NCBI GenBank assembly: GCA_027946555.1
Contig: JAPEVC010000268.1
Location: 1-45,451, forward strand
DNA from: Gnomoniopsis sp. IMI 355080
Taxonomy: Eukaryota > Ascomycota > Sordariomycetes > Diaporthales > Gnomoniaceae
Length of the DNA: 45,451 bases
Reading direction: 5' to 3'
The notes beneath the pieces are model-generated. The model saw nothing but the letters and a program-made list of their open reading frames with translations. It did not search any database and was not told the origin of the DNA. The position numbers and the translations under genes were made by a program. This document shows positions 33,233 through 45,451 of the stretch, piece by piece; positions within the stretch are counted from its first letter, which is position 1, and every line of letters begins with the position of its first letter.

Positions 33233-36200
33233 TGTAAGGGAGGGAAGGGATGAAGGGGATATTCTATTTGTATATCCTCTTTGAACTAATAGTGGGTATC
33301 CTTTGTCGGTGACTCAGGAACCAAAGCAGGCAGACAGCTTTTTTTTTTATGGCCCTGGAGTGGCTTCTGCGGTGCGGGTCCGATGAACGGCAGGGAAGCG
33401 GGGACAGGGATATGTAAGTTGTCTGGGTTGTGTACAGTCACCGCTTGCTATAGTCGGTGATGGTGTAGATGTATGGGCGATGACGAGTGGTCCGGGAGTT
33501 TTGAATCCAAATTTGTTTGGGTCTGATGGAGGGAAAAGGCCTAGTGGGAAGAACCAAAAAGAGGGCTGAGGCATGAATGTGATCGGGAGGGAGACGAATC
33601 TTTTATGAATAGCAAAGCACAGTTTGGGCTGACCGTCTTTCTGCAAGCATGTTCACGCAGCACCCTTCTTCGGAGCCGTGGGTCCATGGGTCGGGTCGGA
33701 TCCAGCGGTCGCCAAGGTCCCACGGGGCCCAACTCGGCCTTTCGCACAACACACCAGCGCCTGTTGGAAAATCCGCAATCAGCGGGCTGCCCATCCCTGC
33801 CCGCGGTACGTACCTGTGGGGTTCGCTTTCAAATCCAAGAGGTACAGAGGTACAGAGGTACATGGCAGGGATGCGTCAGGGCGCGCGGAGGGCTGACAAA
33901 CCGACGGAACCGAAAAGCCAGCTGGAGCTGCAGCACAGCACAGCACAGCACCCAAACAAAACCTCTGGCAGACATTCGGGGTTTTGGGTTGGCCCCGGCC
34001 GGTCGTAAGGGGACCTAAGGAGACCATTCAGGAGTACCTCGTCCACTCGTTTTGTATGAAACTGGTACCTTGTCACAGCTTTATCTCCTTGTCCGCCCTT
34101 TGCTTTCCTGTCAGCCCCAAGCCCAGGCACCAAGCCCTGCCATACCGCCAGTGTCTGCGATCCAGTGTCTGACGGGGACAAGACGCCTCGCATCGCATCG
34201 CTAATCTGCCCACGAGATCCGTCCGCCAGCTCATTGTGCTTCCAATTGTCTGTACCCCTTCACCGAAACGAGAGCGAGCCACTAGCGAGCCACAGATCCG
34301 TTATGAGTCGCAGTTGAGGCTTGGACCTTTGACGCGGCAGCCACTATGTTGTAGCAAGCACATGCTGCACTGTGTAGGGAGTAAGGCGGTAAGCCCTTTG
34401 GGAGCGGTATGCAGGTGAGGTCCGGCTTGAGTCTTTGGGGACTGACCTACCCGCATACCGCTTTCGGCATACGACACAAGACAAAGGGATTCGAAATTGC
34501 GGTCTTTACAGTACGCCCGCTCCGCCGTGTAAGCCAAACTGATGCTGTGTACAAAGACACTGCCTAGGAAGTTGCTTACCTGAGCCCCGGTTCCTGACCA
34601 ATCCAGGCGATTCCATAATCATACCAAGGTAGTGTATACATCCTTACGTAGTAGGTCCTCGTTAGCCTCGTCAGCCACGCCGAGTACATCGGGTAGATCT
34701 CGAGCAATCAGAGCGATCTACCTGGGTATGCGATGATTCATTTTCTATCATGCCGGTATGCGTACCGAAATCTGTCCGAGAGACCGACCGCGTCTACCAC
34801 TTCAGCCACTTCTGGGCCCCTAGGATAATAGAGTTAGCAGTAAATCGTCACACGTATACGCGTTGTGTTCATCATGATGAGTCAAAAGGACAACTCGGCA
34901 TCACAGCCCTAGTCTTAGGCACAACTCAAAAAAGGCACGTCTTGGCTCGGAAGGATTATACGAGCGTTAGGCAGTCAAAATAGCCAGCATGTTGTGATAC
35001 GCCCAAAAGACGATATCTAATGCGTGCAAAGCCCTGCAGGTAATCCTCGCGATTGGAGGATATGGCTGATTTTCACCGGCGTCACGGATTGGTGCTAGTT
35101 GATGCGATCCCGAAATCCTACCGTGTAAAAGATGCGCTGCATAGTGCTGATTACCAATTTCCCTTGCTTACCTTAGATTAGAGAAACTGACACTCCTGAT
35201 GCACCACATTAATAACTCAGAAGCCAGCTACTGGACTGTCATTTCGTGATTACACCATGTAGACCAGCCCTTTGATTCCTAATCAATATCATACATCTGG
35301 CTTTTTGACATTCATTGTTGCAGCATGATGCTTGGCTGCCCAAGGAGACCCTGCGCATATACCGTCTAATTTCCGCCCTTGTGCCGAATTCCAGTCGTCT
35401 CGACAAAACGCACGACACCCCAAACTTGCCGAATGTCAAAAGGCTCTCTCGGCTTCCAACCGATTCCTGAATGATATTCCCACAACCTGGACGCTTCAAA
35501 TCCACACTCACCCCCGGACTGCCCAGATGCCTAATGCCACCCTGGCGCCCGACCAGCCGGGAAGAAGAAGAAGAAAATTTTCTAAAGTTCTCATCCAAAC
35601 CCTTAAGACTAACTAAGCTGCACTCGGAAATTTATAGAGAGGAAAGGAAAAGCTTTGGCCAGAGATTTTTCAAAAGCTCCGCTAGCTCGCAGTAGACAGA
35701 GATCTAGGGCTCCACCTTTTGCGCGAGCGGTCAGTGCTGCATCCCATGTTCGCGAGGGCTGGGGACAAAAAAGCTGGAGGCTCCACTGCGAATGGTATCC
35801 CAAAACTCAAAAAAGAATTGTACAACACTTCCACCGCCAGCCCAGAAGGCCAGGCCCGTTTCCAAGGAAAGGAAAACGCGGCAGGACGTGGCATCACATG
35901 GCACATGCAGGCGAGCTTGGGGGCTGATACAACGAAGCACTCTTTGGTGATCCAACAGTTTCCTTTTGTTTCTGTGTCTAACAGGCCCTGCACGACATAT
36001 CCCGTCGCGAGCTTCAAAACATGCTTGTGACCATTCAGGTGTCACAGCCGGACAGTCTCCGGGTTTTAGTGCACGTGGTACGACGGTTCTAATTTCCTGC
36101 GACGCGAAGTACGCGGTTGTTCTTTTTTTTACCCATGGTAGTTAACCCCCACTATGGTAGATTAAAAAAGAAGAATGTGCCAGAGATATGTGAGCCTGAT

Positions 36201-39200
36201 CCGCGCTGATGACCAGGTAGTAAGACCATGTAAATCCTCCAAGATAAGATCTCGTGTATACATCCACTCTATAGGCCGGCAAGTTGGTGCTCGTGATCGT
36301 TCCTGCTGCTACCAGGCACAAACTCGGAAGCGCTGCGAAAAAGAAAACGTGCAACTGTAGCGTAGTATTCGCGTCGCTCCTCGTTCGTCTTCGGTCCTGT
36401 CCCCGGATGATCCGGTTGCACGCCTGTAGTTAGCCTCAAGCCCACGTCAACCTTACTTTCTTTTCTGCCCATGCCAGTACCAGAGCGCTGGGATTTGCCC
36501 GTCCGCGGCTCCGTCGGCTTCGGCCCGCGACCGGTGCCCCGAATTCCTGATGTGCTTCCCGATCGGAAGCTTGTGACAAGTTTCCCTCCCAAAAGCCTCG
36601 GCAGCGACGGCGTTAAAAGTCGAGAATGAATTCCTGCTTAATCCCGCTGCCGTTCTCGGCCCGATTCTGCTTTTTTTTTGCTTCACGGAGTGTCCGTGAG
36701 CAGAATACGTTCCTGTTTGGCTGGTTTGAAGGAGCATTTCTCGCTCATTGAGTTTTGAATGGCAGGATGCTTTCCCTAGAGAACAACGGGGTACTTTTTG
36801 TCTTGCGCAGGGAACACATTGCTGACCGTGCAGCCCCAGGAGGGATCGCGCAATGGGCATAAGAAGCTCCGTGCACCCATTTACCACGTTTTCATCCCAC
36901 CGAAAGGGCTCCACTCATAGGGCTGATTGCTCAGGAACTGCGCTGCCACAATGCAGCACGCCAAGTGCTGACTGTATTCTGTTGTGCACAATACATACAT
37001 CGCCATGCGTTTACATTGCTGTAAAGAACCATTGCTGAGCATATAATTGCGCCATCTACAGCGTTACTCAGGCACACCGCATCAACGTCACACTCATCAG
37101 GCAGGCTACGCATCCAAGTAAACTTGCCTGTATACAAAGGCATCTGTCGAGGACATCCCTCACCGCACATCCGTGCTCTGCGATATATTGTCTGGAGGCA
37201 CAGTGCAATCCATAGCAGGCCATTGGCCTACCCTATAATGAAGTTCGGTGTGGGGGGATTGCGTGACTCAAGAGGACAATGGTTCTGATGCGCTGAGTGA
37301 GGCTGCCCAGGTGCTGTCAATACGTTGTGTGTTTCACAGCAGGTGGTACCTCGGGCCGCCTTTTTCATCTGATCGGATGCAAGCAAACGCTGATTCTACA
37401 CAAGCTGCATTACACCCTACCTACTCTCATGACATGTAAACCACAAACAATGCTAGCAGACGATTCATTCTCCAAAGGGAAATTCAGGTGCTGCCGGCAC
37501 CGGCGGACACAAAAAGGCGGCCAAGATGTTGCTCACACGCGGGAGGTATCGGCGGACACGCCCGTTGTCGTGGATCAGGTGCATCCCGCACACAACGCGA
37601 GTCGAGGTAATCAGCTCTGAAGTTGTGCCGTCTTATTCCTCTCTCTCACTTGAGTCACTCCGCCTTCATACATACAATCTAATGTCGATCTCCCCAAATG
37701 GACTCCCCAAATGGAGCGGGATTCGCAAAAGCCGCATTCACTGTATCAGCTGAGTGGCTTTGTTGCGACGCATCCCAGATGGATAGACTTTCTCTTTTAG
37801 GCGGGGGCATGTCGTGTGCTCGAACTCGCATGCGTCAGCCACCGCGTGTGCGAAAGTCTGCGTGTTCGTGTTCTTGATGTGACGGTTGGTGCCTTGGGGA
37901 TCCGGGGAAGCTTATTCTCCCTCGACTGCAAATTGATTGGAGTCAGCACAGGAATCTATCGGAAGTCTGCGCCACAGGCACCGGGGTCTTTCGGTGATAA
38001 AGCGTTCTCTTCAGTCGTCTTAATCCCAGACATCGGCGGCAAGATCTCGGTAAAACCCACAAGCCCGAAATCCCGGTACTAAGGGACGAACGAATTTAAG
38101 ATCTACCTTTTTTTGCTTCGCCCTGACAGCTTCAACTTCAGAGTGACGCAATGCTAGAAACCTAAAGCCCCTGGTGTCGGCTCTTGTCCTGGCACAGGCC
38201 CCTTTGGTTCTCGGCCGATTGTGATGCACCGTCGGGTCCGCTTGGGGCGATGCTAGGGAAATTCAAATTCCAGGACCATCGCCCGACAACAGTCAAGGAG
38301 CAGGCTCTGCTCTTTCCCTCTGGGAAACCTGATGACGTTAGTGTATTCTGCTTACGACTCCGAAACAAACTCTCCTTTACACACCTGACCCAACTTACGG
38401 TCATGAGTGCGGAACTATCTCACCTAGAAAGGAAATTATGCTGATAATTTCCTTAGCCCACTGTCAAACACCATGTGTTCTTAAATATGTTAATATTAGA
38501 ATGACACAGTATCATCAAGATGAAGCGAACCGCTATACTCCCTAAACCATTCATCCAATGTCCCACAATGTCCCAACACTGCCCCGCCGCAGAGCCTCAT
38601 AACCCATACACTAACCCACACTTGCCCCGTCGTGCGAGCCTGTCCCTGTCCCCAAGTATCCACAGCGAAACCTCCCATTCCGCGCAAGAGGAAAAGCTAT
38701 CAATTACAATGAAACGGTTCCTGAATCCCCAGGTAAACATTCATGCTTTGCCCAAAATATCCTGCCACTTGTTCGGGACGTGGGGAGATCGTAGTAACTT
38801 TTTGTTTGCCTTGGCCAGCGGCATCTTCGTTACCCTTTTGGGATCCTTCTAGCGAAAAAAAGGGCCGCACGGACGCCAAGAGACGCTGGGATTACCAGCG
38901 ATGCGTGGGATACTCAGCCTTGTGGGAAGACGGAGGGTTTCCCCTGTCGCTTTCATCTGGATCAATTCAGGTACACATGTTAGCCTTGTTATTCAGGAGA
39001 GAGTGCCACAGCAGTTCAAAGTGATCATTGATGAGGCTGGCAGTCCAGATGCCTGACTCGGCATCATGCCCCTGACCACCTTTGAGGAAATGAGCAGTGA
39101 GTACTTACCTAGGTAAGCTTGGGGGCCAAGTATTGCTGCATGAGGTGTTGCTTTATTCGAGTTCGAACTATGAAGGATGACTTCATTGTCAGGCTTTGGA

Positions 39201-41087
39201 ATGGCTGTTTTGCTGGGGACGATCTTCGAGATGAATGTGGCTCCTCCATTCATAGGACTCAGCGTACTCGGTCCGGTTTGACTGTCCCTTGAATGGCACA
39301 TGCTACTTTAGAAAAGTCAGCCAGTCTCGGCATTCTATGGAAAATCTCCTTTGCAGATCAGTGTTTGTGTGTCTTTCCAAACGTCGGGATATCCGGCAAT
39401 CAGGTAAAGTTCAAACTGACCAAGGACGCTGAGATCTATTAATGGAATAATCACGTTTTCTTGAAATAAACCCTCTCTCATGATCAAAACATACTCTGTT
39501 TTGTACATCAGCCTGCATTAAAGTGAGGATCCAGGTAGGAAACATTAGTTGATGGACCCACCACAGGCAGGCCTCTTGGGAAACGCACACCAAACAGCAT
39601 GATTACGACATCAAAGCTTGCCGAGACTGACCTCGAGACAGCATGTACGGGTCTTGAAAAGAGCAGACAAAAATAAAAAACGATAGCACGTTTCATGCCT
39701 GCTCAGGAGAATGTGGTTTTGAGATTCAGGCACTGATAGAGCTTGACATGTACCTAAGAATACCAAGGTAGCTAGGGAGTATTGAGAGCCTCTTTGCCAA
39801 CTCGGAACACTTTCGCTTTTACACGCACAAGTGAAAATTCTTCGTTCCAGACTAGGCTTCACATTGGAATGACAAGGTCCTTTGCACATGAATCCTATCA
39901 GACCTTATACTGATGAAGCGAGGATGAGCCCACGAAATCGATAGGTCCCTTCCACTCACTACTAAAAACGGCTCTCACCGTTGTTTTCAGTGACTCTAGG
40001 TAGGGCCAGACGGGGATCTGTTCAAAAATGCATGTTCAATACTCGGTGAGTCCCACGTCGTCCTATGGCCACACAGAGCAGAAAACACCAATAAGTGGCT
40101 ATGATGTGAAAGCTCACTAGGCTTGACTTCGGCTCAATAAGAGTATAAGAATCTTCTTTGCCCGCTCCAGTAGCCTCGAAGACTAGGAGTATTATCCACT
40201 TGGATTTCTGTATACGTAAAGGCTACAATGCATATAATTTTATAGAGTCTCGTCTATTACGAGAGTCTTTTGTTCCATCTCAGCAATTTCGCTTTAGACA
40301 AGAGTACCTATCTCGAAGAAATTACTCGTCCGGGGCTTCTCGCCAGAGCCAACAAATTCCAGTGTCTCTATCAGTGCCCGTGGTGCAACTGAATTGCCAC
40401 GTATTCCCTGGGTAATTGTGTTGGTAACTTGTATCGTACAAATGATTGTTCTATACAATTATATTCCAGGGGCTATCTCATAGACCGCATGACTTCGTTC
40501 GTAAAAAGAGTTCTCCTGAATACCGTGATTTGACTGTTCAGTTTGCATTATTGGAAGCCCCGGGAATGCCGAGGAAGCTGTTACGGGCGACGACACTGCG
40601 TAGAGCTCGAGGTGCTCTTCTGTACATTGTGACAGAGAAAGCAGGCTGCCTCAGGTGGCAAAGGCTTCTGAGGCATATCAGGCAAGAAAAGAAAATCAAA
40701 AATCCCAAGACACTCAGGTTGATCTACAGAAGGACATACTGGCTGGGTGCGTTTGCTTTAAACAGGAGACCATGCTACACGAGGACATTCTATCAGATGC
40801 GCCACCGTTCGAAAGCATCACCCGGGAATGACCTTCGAAGAGAAAGCGTTATGCCCAGGTCACGCAGGTCAACCCATAGAATACTCGCCACGTCAAAGGT
40901 GTAAAGTAGTGATATGATAGAGCACTCTACAGAAAACTTCCATGAAAGTGAGGAACGTGAGCATGGCGATGAAGGTCGAGTAGACTGTCATTGCTATAGG
41001 TACTGGCGATATCTACCATTATGACTTATAGGCAAATTCTTGAAGAAACCCAACAAGACCTCAAGATGCAGCACTGTCGCGAACCAT
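33233..41087. other. 7.9 kb gene-poor stretch
   Basis: It lies between the 5' end of the acidic-protein gene and the 3' end of DBP8, both on the minus strand. Candidate frames (33605-34018, 36453-36914, 38520-38852, 38993-39301, 40446-40904) lack family signatures; several begin only with non-ATG codons. Small local repeats are seen: GGTACAGA units (33840-33862), CAGCA units (33930-33953) and a 13-bp tandem pair CTCCCCAAATGGA (37690-37716). A perfect 14-nt palindrome is at 39104-39117. The part just above 33232 should hold the acidic gene's promoter. I found no tRNA or intact element. Confidence 0.5.
39104..39117. promoter_or_regulatory. Palindrome CTTACCTAGGTAAG
   Basis: A perfect 14-nt inverted repeat centred on CCTAGG. 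Related TACCTAGGT-like elements recur in several other intergenic regions of the window. The function is unknown; it could be a factor-binding site or simply a dispersed genomic motif. Confidence 0.5.
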
Positions 41088-42852
41088 TTACGCAGCCCTA
41101 AGCTTGACCTTTCCACCAGCTCGCTTCCTCTTACTCCCGACCTCTCGCCCCTCCTCGATATCCAACAACGCCTCACGACTCTTCTCCCCCACGACCTTCA
41201 GCGCATCCCTCACGACACGAGTCTCCAAGTTCACACCTTCTTCCTCCCACTTGCCCATCTCGCGCCCCACGCGCTCCTCAATAGCCTGCACAAGCTCGAC
41301 ATCTCTCTGTCCCACAAAGGTCACCGAATCACCCTTCCGCCCCGCACGCGCGGTACGTCCCACACGATGGATATACACGTCCGGATCGCGCGGCAGGTCG
41401 TAGTTGATCACCATGCTGACCTCGGGGATATCCAGACCACGAGCCGCAACGTCCGTTGCCACGAGAATGCGCGAGGCAGCGGCGCGGAAGCGCGAGAGAT
41501 TGTCGGTACGTTGGCTCTGAGGAAGCTTGGAGTGCAGCGCTGTGACTTTATGCTCAAGCAGGTGCAAGAGGTGGTGTAGGTAGGTCGCGGTCGCGGTACG
41601 ATTACAAAAGATGATGATGCTCTTGTCCTTGTTGCCCTCGGTGAGCAGGAACACGTGCAGGTAATGCTCGCGATGCGTCACCGGCACCTGCACATACATC
41701 TGGTTCAAGCCGGCCGGGATCGCCATCACCTGCGTGTCGACCTCGCATACGAAGACGGGTGGCTTGCCCGGCTCGCGCGATTTATCTTTGGCCATACGAA
41801 CCTCGGGCGTGAGCGTAGCGGTGAAGAGGAGCGTCTGTCTTTTGGCAGATGGTGGCAGCACATCGAGGCACTCGGAGAGATCGGGCAGCATGCTACCCGG
41901 GCCGGCGGCGAGCAGGCGGTCGGCTTCGTCAAAGACGACAAACTTGACACGCCGAAGCCCGCAGATTGTGTCCTCGCCTGATTGACGAATATGGTCCGCT
42001 AGGCGACCAGGCGTGGCAATCACCAGATGGGGACGTTCTGCGAGTGCGATAGCCTGGGCGCGCATATCGGCACCACCAATGACGAGAACAGCTTTGAGGG
42101 TCTGGGGCGAGGAGATGGCTTTGAACTGCTCGTACATTTGTAGGGCGAGTTCCCTAGATTGGCATTAGCATTCTTCTTGGATGTTCACTAGCTGGTAAGT
42201 CGACCTACCGAGTGGGCGTCAGAACAACAGCAAATATGGCAGAGGGATCCTCGGCCCATTTCTGAAGGATAGGCACAGCAAAAGCCACAGTCTTTCCCGA
42301 ACCCGTCCGACTACCACCAATGCAGTCTTTGCCCTTGAGGACCTCTGGTATGCAACCCTTCTGGATACCGGTGGGTCGCTTGATGGCCATATTCGAAAGT
42401 GATTGAACGAGCCATGGGTGGACACCCAAAGACTCAAAGGTTGTGTTTGGGTCTGTTGGGGCTGTCGTTGCACCGCCAAAGACATCAACTGGCGGAGCAG
42501 CAACCCCTTTGCTGAGCTTTGAAGACTTCGTCGTCTGTTCAGAGACTGTAGTGCGCTTGATTCGTGAAGGTGCGCTTATAAAGGATACAGGTGGCTTTGG
42601 GTTGTCCTCTCCATCATCTTCTTCCTCGGGCTCTTGAGAAATTCTGCGTCTTTTCCGTGGCGCGCTGCTGTCGAGCGAGTCGGAGTCGCTGTCATCCTCA
42701 TTTTCACTTCCACTTCCACTACTTCTCTCATCTTCGCCCTCATGCTTGATTCCATGCTCATCACTGCCGACTGCGTCAACCTCGGAATCAGATGATGAGG
42801 AAGCCGAGCTGGCAGGAGACTCTCGAGCCGTCTTCTTCGTCCTGGCTGGCAT
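41088..42852 (-). CDS. DBP8: ATP-dependent RNA helicase Dbp8 (DEAD-box)
   Basis: Two exons on the minus strand: 42852-42209 and 42153-41088, giving 569 residues; the 55-nt intron splits the PTREL motif. Dbp8 is a nucleolar DEAD-box helicase needed for 18S rRNA maturation and 40S subunit assembly. Motifs seen: Q motif with Phe139 and PTGIQ (160-164), Walker A SRTGSGKT (181-188), PTREL (213-217), TPGR (262-265), DEAD (290-293), TAT in place of the more usual SAT (326-328), and near the C-terminus VATDVAARGLD and HRVGRTARAGR. The TAT form and the CIGG lead into Walker A are also seen in yeast Dbp8, which separates it from other DEAD-box proteins. The N-terminal 135 residues are an acidic, Ser-rich extension with a basic patch (RKRRR at 66-70), longer than in yeast and probably a nucleolar targeting region. 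The tail is basic. Confidence 0.96.
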
Positions 42853-45223
42853 CCCCGCAATACAACCGAGAATTGCCTATGGCGTTTGGCACCTTCACAC
42901 TGACAAGGAGCCTTCGTCTGTCGATCCGATACTCGATATGGATGGGCTGAGGTGGTGTTGAACCAAACATGAGAAAAATGAAAAAGTCTCAGCACAGAAT
43001 CTCGAAAAGTTTGACAGGGGTCCTGGCCAATAAGCGCCACTAGGCAGGATCCACCCCCTAGCGTACGCACTTGCAGCACACCTTCGCAGACGCGCGCTTA
43101 ATGGATTGCTCTGGGCTATGCATGACCTTGACCGTTTCCCTGTTCTTGGGAAAACTCAATCCGTAGCATCACCCTCAGAAGCCAACTCTGCGATGCAATA
43201 GGGAGATCATCAATCGGATATGCTGTTTTCCAAGTCACAAACTGACAACGTGCGTGATGGTGGGTTGAGATGCCCGAGCTGATGAAAAATCACATTCATG
43301 CAGGCCGTGGATGAGCCGTCATGCCTCTGGGACGTCCGGACATGTCTTGCAAACCCATTCGTCAAGAAAGCTGCAGAAAGCGTCTCTCGGATTGGCGGCA
43401 TCATCCTACGTATCTCGGCACAGCCAACCGAACAGCTATCTAAGCATCGGCAAGCCAATACGGACCGACAAGCTTGGTGTTACCACCGGCTTCGTACTGG
43501 CCTTCTCGAATCGACTGCTGTCAAGCCATCCTGTTGCCTGTCGGCGTTGACATCCTGATTGGGACGGCAGACTCGATCAACATGCATGCACAAGCCTAGT
43601 GTTTACATACCATGGTAGTATCAAGTAGAAGGCAACATCGAGGTCTGCTTCACATGTGCGTGTGGTACTGTGGAGATAGCCATCTGGCCCCCAACACCAT
43701 CAACTCCTGCAACGCAACACAACGCTACGCTAGCTGCCCAGCAGGTAACTCGCCGCAAAGCAGAGCGGCTGCATGTGGTCAGCAACAAGCGCATCGGTCC
43801 CTCCATCTGGAACAACTGCTGCACGTCGCACCGGCCGAACGGGCGCACTGCAGAGGGCCAGAGGGCTGGTGCATGTGCATGGTCTTGGAATGCATGTTGA
43901 AATGCTGACATGAATGGGGACGTGTCTCACCAGGCTCTTGTAGGTCCTTTCAATGACCCTGAAAGAACGTCGACATGTCATAAGCTTCACCCCTGAAGCC
44001 CGAGCAGAAGCTGCATTATCGTATCAATCAAAAGGAGACCGGGATACGTGACCTAGGTAATTAACTGCGAACCAAAAACCAACTGCATATACAACAACAG
44101 AGTTCGCGTATCAGCAGCCGCTGATGAGCCACCAGTCGCGTCACCAAAGCATCAACAATCGAAACAGCCTCTCCAGTGGAAGCGAGTGTTCTCCAGTTTT
44201 GTTCCCCGCCTTGCTATCCTTGCGATCTTCGTCACATTGGCCGCCCAGTTCCCCACTGAGGAGTATTCGTCAGGCGCCCTGGCGCTCTGTGTCCAGGTAC
44301 GGGATAGCCTTATGCCCAGTAGAGTGTGGCGCTGGCGCTGGTGCTGGTGCTTAACGCTTTTTGTTAGTGTTGGTTACCTGGTAGCCAGGGGCTCCAGTTC
44401 TTCCCGCGGCCCCTCATCCTGCTCCAGGTTGTCTCACTCGCATGAGCGAAGTCTTGACTCTTGACTTTGGAGGAAAGTTCATCATCCTCCAGCCTTTTCG
44501 TTCCTGTGCTTGACTCGAACCGCGGCTTGATATCGTCCTTCATTTCACCAGGCAGTCTTGGTCTTACCGGTGCTTGTCACAGGTTCTGCGTACCCCGACG
44601 GCTTTGATCGAGCTTCTTGAAATAGAAGCTTTCGTGATCCAGACTAAGACGGGCATTATCTGGTCTGCAGACTTGACCGAGGGAGCAGCACAGCCTGCCC
44701 GGATTCCCATCTTTGCAGACCGCAGTGCACATCTGGCAATTGTGACTGGTAGCTGCGGTGTACCGTCCAAACCCCGGAGCCAAGCCACGACTGAAAGACA
44801 AGGAAAAGCCGGCCACGACTCCAGCTTTCCTTACCTTGGCGTTGCATCGTCCGCTCTGGCTCACAACATCAACCCCCAAGCCGACCTTCTCCCGGCGCTT
44901 CATCAAGAGGTCCATATTCACCCGCTTACACGCTTTGACAAGTTGGCCGCGTGTCTCCATTCTCCATCCTGCCCAGCGACGTGTTTGGCGGCCTCCCCAT
45001 TACGCTTGTCATCCTCGTCACATCTCTACCGTCCGATCTTACCAGTTACCGACCCTGTCGCTATTACCACCAGCTCTGCACCCCTTTCTACTTAGTCTTC
45101 GGCATAATCTGCCCCTGATAAACAGACGTCACTTTGCGGACACGAACAGGCCGGTCATCAATATTCTGTCATCTCTGATCCGGGTATATCCACTCGCTCG
45201 GACCCAACCGTGCTGCTTGCCGC
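42853..45223. other. 2.4 kb intergenic region upstream of DBP8 and of the right-edge gene
   Basis: The flanking genes diverge if the right-edge gene is real, so both promoters would lie here. Frames at 44574-45095 and 44758-45249 overlap each other in different registers, are rich in Pro, Ser, Leu and His, and look like a long C/T-rich 5' leader rather than protein. A GACCTAGGTAA element is at 44050-44060 and TACCATGGTA at 43608-43617. Confidence 0.5.
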
Positions 45224-45451
45224 ATGATGTACGAGCAGGTCACCAATAGCGGCGACCAAACCGCACCTGTGAGTTGCCTTTTGTCTCTCCTTGATCACGT
45301 CCTCTGGCCCAAGGCACCAACCCAGGGTGGTGTCGAGTTTCACTACAAGAAAGGCCATGTCGCTGACGTCCTTGGGAAACACAGCAAATGAATCCTCAAG
45401 AAATACCAGCACCCATGCAGTCCCCGAATCCCGTCCCCAGGATGAACACCC
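45224..45451 (+). CDS. Probable 5' end of a gene cut by the window edge
   Basis: Proposed exon 1 is 45224-45268 (two tandem ATG codons, then TACGAGCAG) and ends at a GTGAGT donor. A 116-nt intron (45269-45384) has a GCTGACG branch site 16 to 22 nt before the ACACAG acceptor. Exon 2 runs from 45385 to the edge and continues the frame as QMNPQEIPAPMQSPNP. A Pro/Gln/Met-rich start of this kind is common in fungal regulatory proteins, but the family cannot be told from 37 residues. The long C/T-rich stretch before it fits a long leader. Confidence 0.45.

Noticed and set aside
38993..39301. 102-codon minus-strand frame with a GTAAGT donor-like site near 39117
   Set aside because: The donor lies inside a palindromic CCTAGG element, no convincing second exon follows, and the protein is not recognisable.
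40158..40904. Two consecutive plus-strand frames that might be one spliced gene
   Set aside because: The first has no ATG start. Joining through the GT..AG pair between them changes the frame and meets a stop after about 20 codons.
44574..45249. Overlapping plus-strand frames of 173 and 163 codons
   Set aside because: They overlap in different registers and are Pro/Ser/Leu/His-rich, as expected of a C/T-rich leader read as protein.

Overview
The window looks like nuclear DNA of a filamentous ascomycete, most likely a Sordariomycete. Coding exons are interrupted by short introns (about 47 to 120 bp) with GT..AG ends and CTRAC-type branch sites. The proteins are fungal types: a Zn2Cys6 regulator, a DHA1-type MFS exporter, a very large CorA-like protein and a CENP-B-type DNA-binding protein. 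Codon use and base composition look even, and I see no bacterial, viral or intact transposon segment. All gene models were assembled by hand from frame, splice signals and family conservation, and each complete model gives a total length divisible by three.

Layout from left to right: degenerate local duplications (1-1000); a Zn2Cys6 transcription factor (+, 1019-3599, 6 exons); a PXA-domain protein (+, 4211-7452, 3 exons, with an abnormal 1.39 kb second intron); a CENP-B-type HTH protein (-, 9009-10926, 2 exons); a 5.2 kb stretch without a recognisable gene; the ribosome-associated GTPase DRG1/Rbg1 (-, 16120-17907, 9 exons including a 4-nt microexon); a 1749-residue CorA-like membrane protein (-, 18230-23683, 4 exons); a 2.0 kb divergent intergenic region; an MFS exporter (+, 25677-27590, 4 exons); a 4.8 kb convergent gap; a single-exon acidic protein of unknown function (-, 32408-33232); a 7.9 kb gene-poor stretch; the DEAD-box helicase Dbp8 (-, 41088-42852, 2 exons); and a probable gene start cut by the right edge (+, from 45224).

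The genes do not form an obvious pathway or metabolite cluster. Two are translation or ribosome genes (DRG1, DBP8), two encode membrane proteins (CorA-like, MFS), two are probable DNA-binding regulators and one is a probable endosomal or membrane-trafficking factor (PXA). Gene density is low, about one gene per 5 kb, because of three gene-poor stretches of 5 to 8 kb. I found no tRNA, rRNA, CRISPR array or intact mobile element. The points most worth a second look are the DRG1 microexon, a telomere-repeat-like motif upstream of DRG1, the oversized PXA intron with its ATG-started 271-codon ORF, and the unusually long convergent gap.
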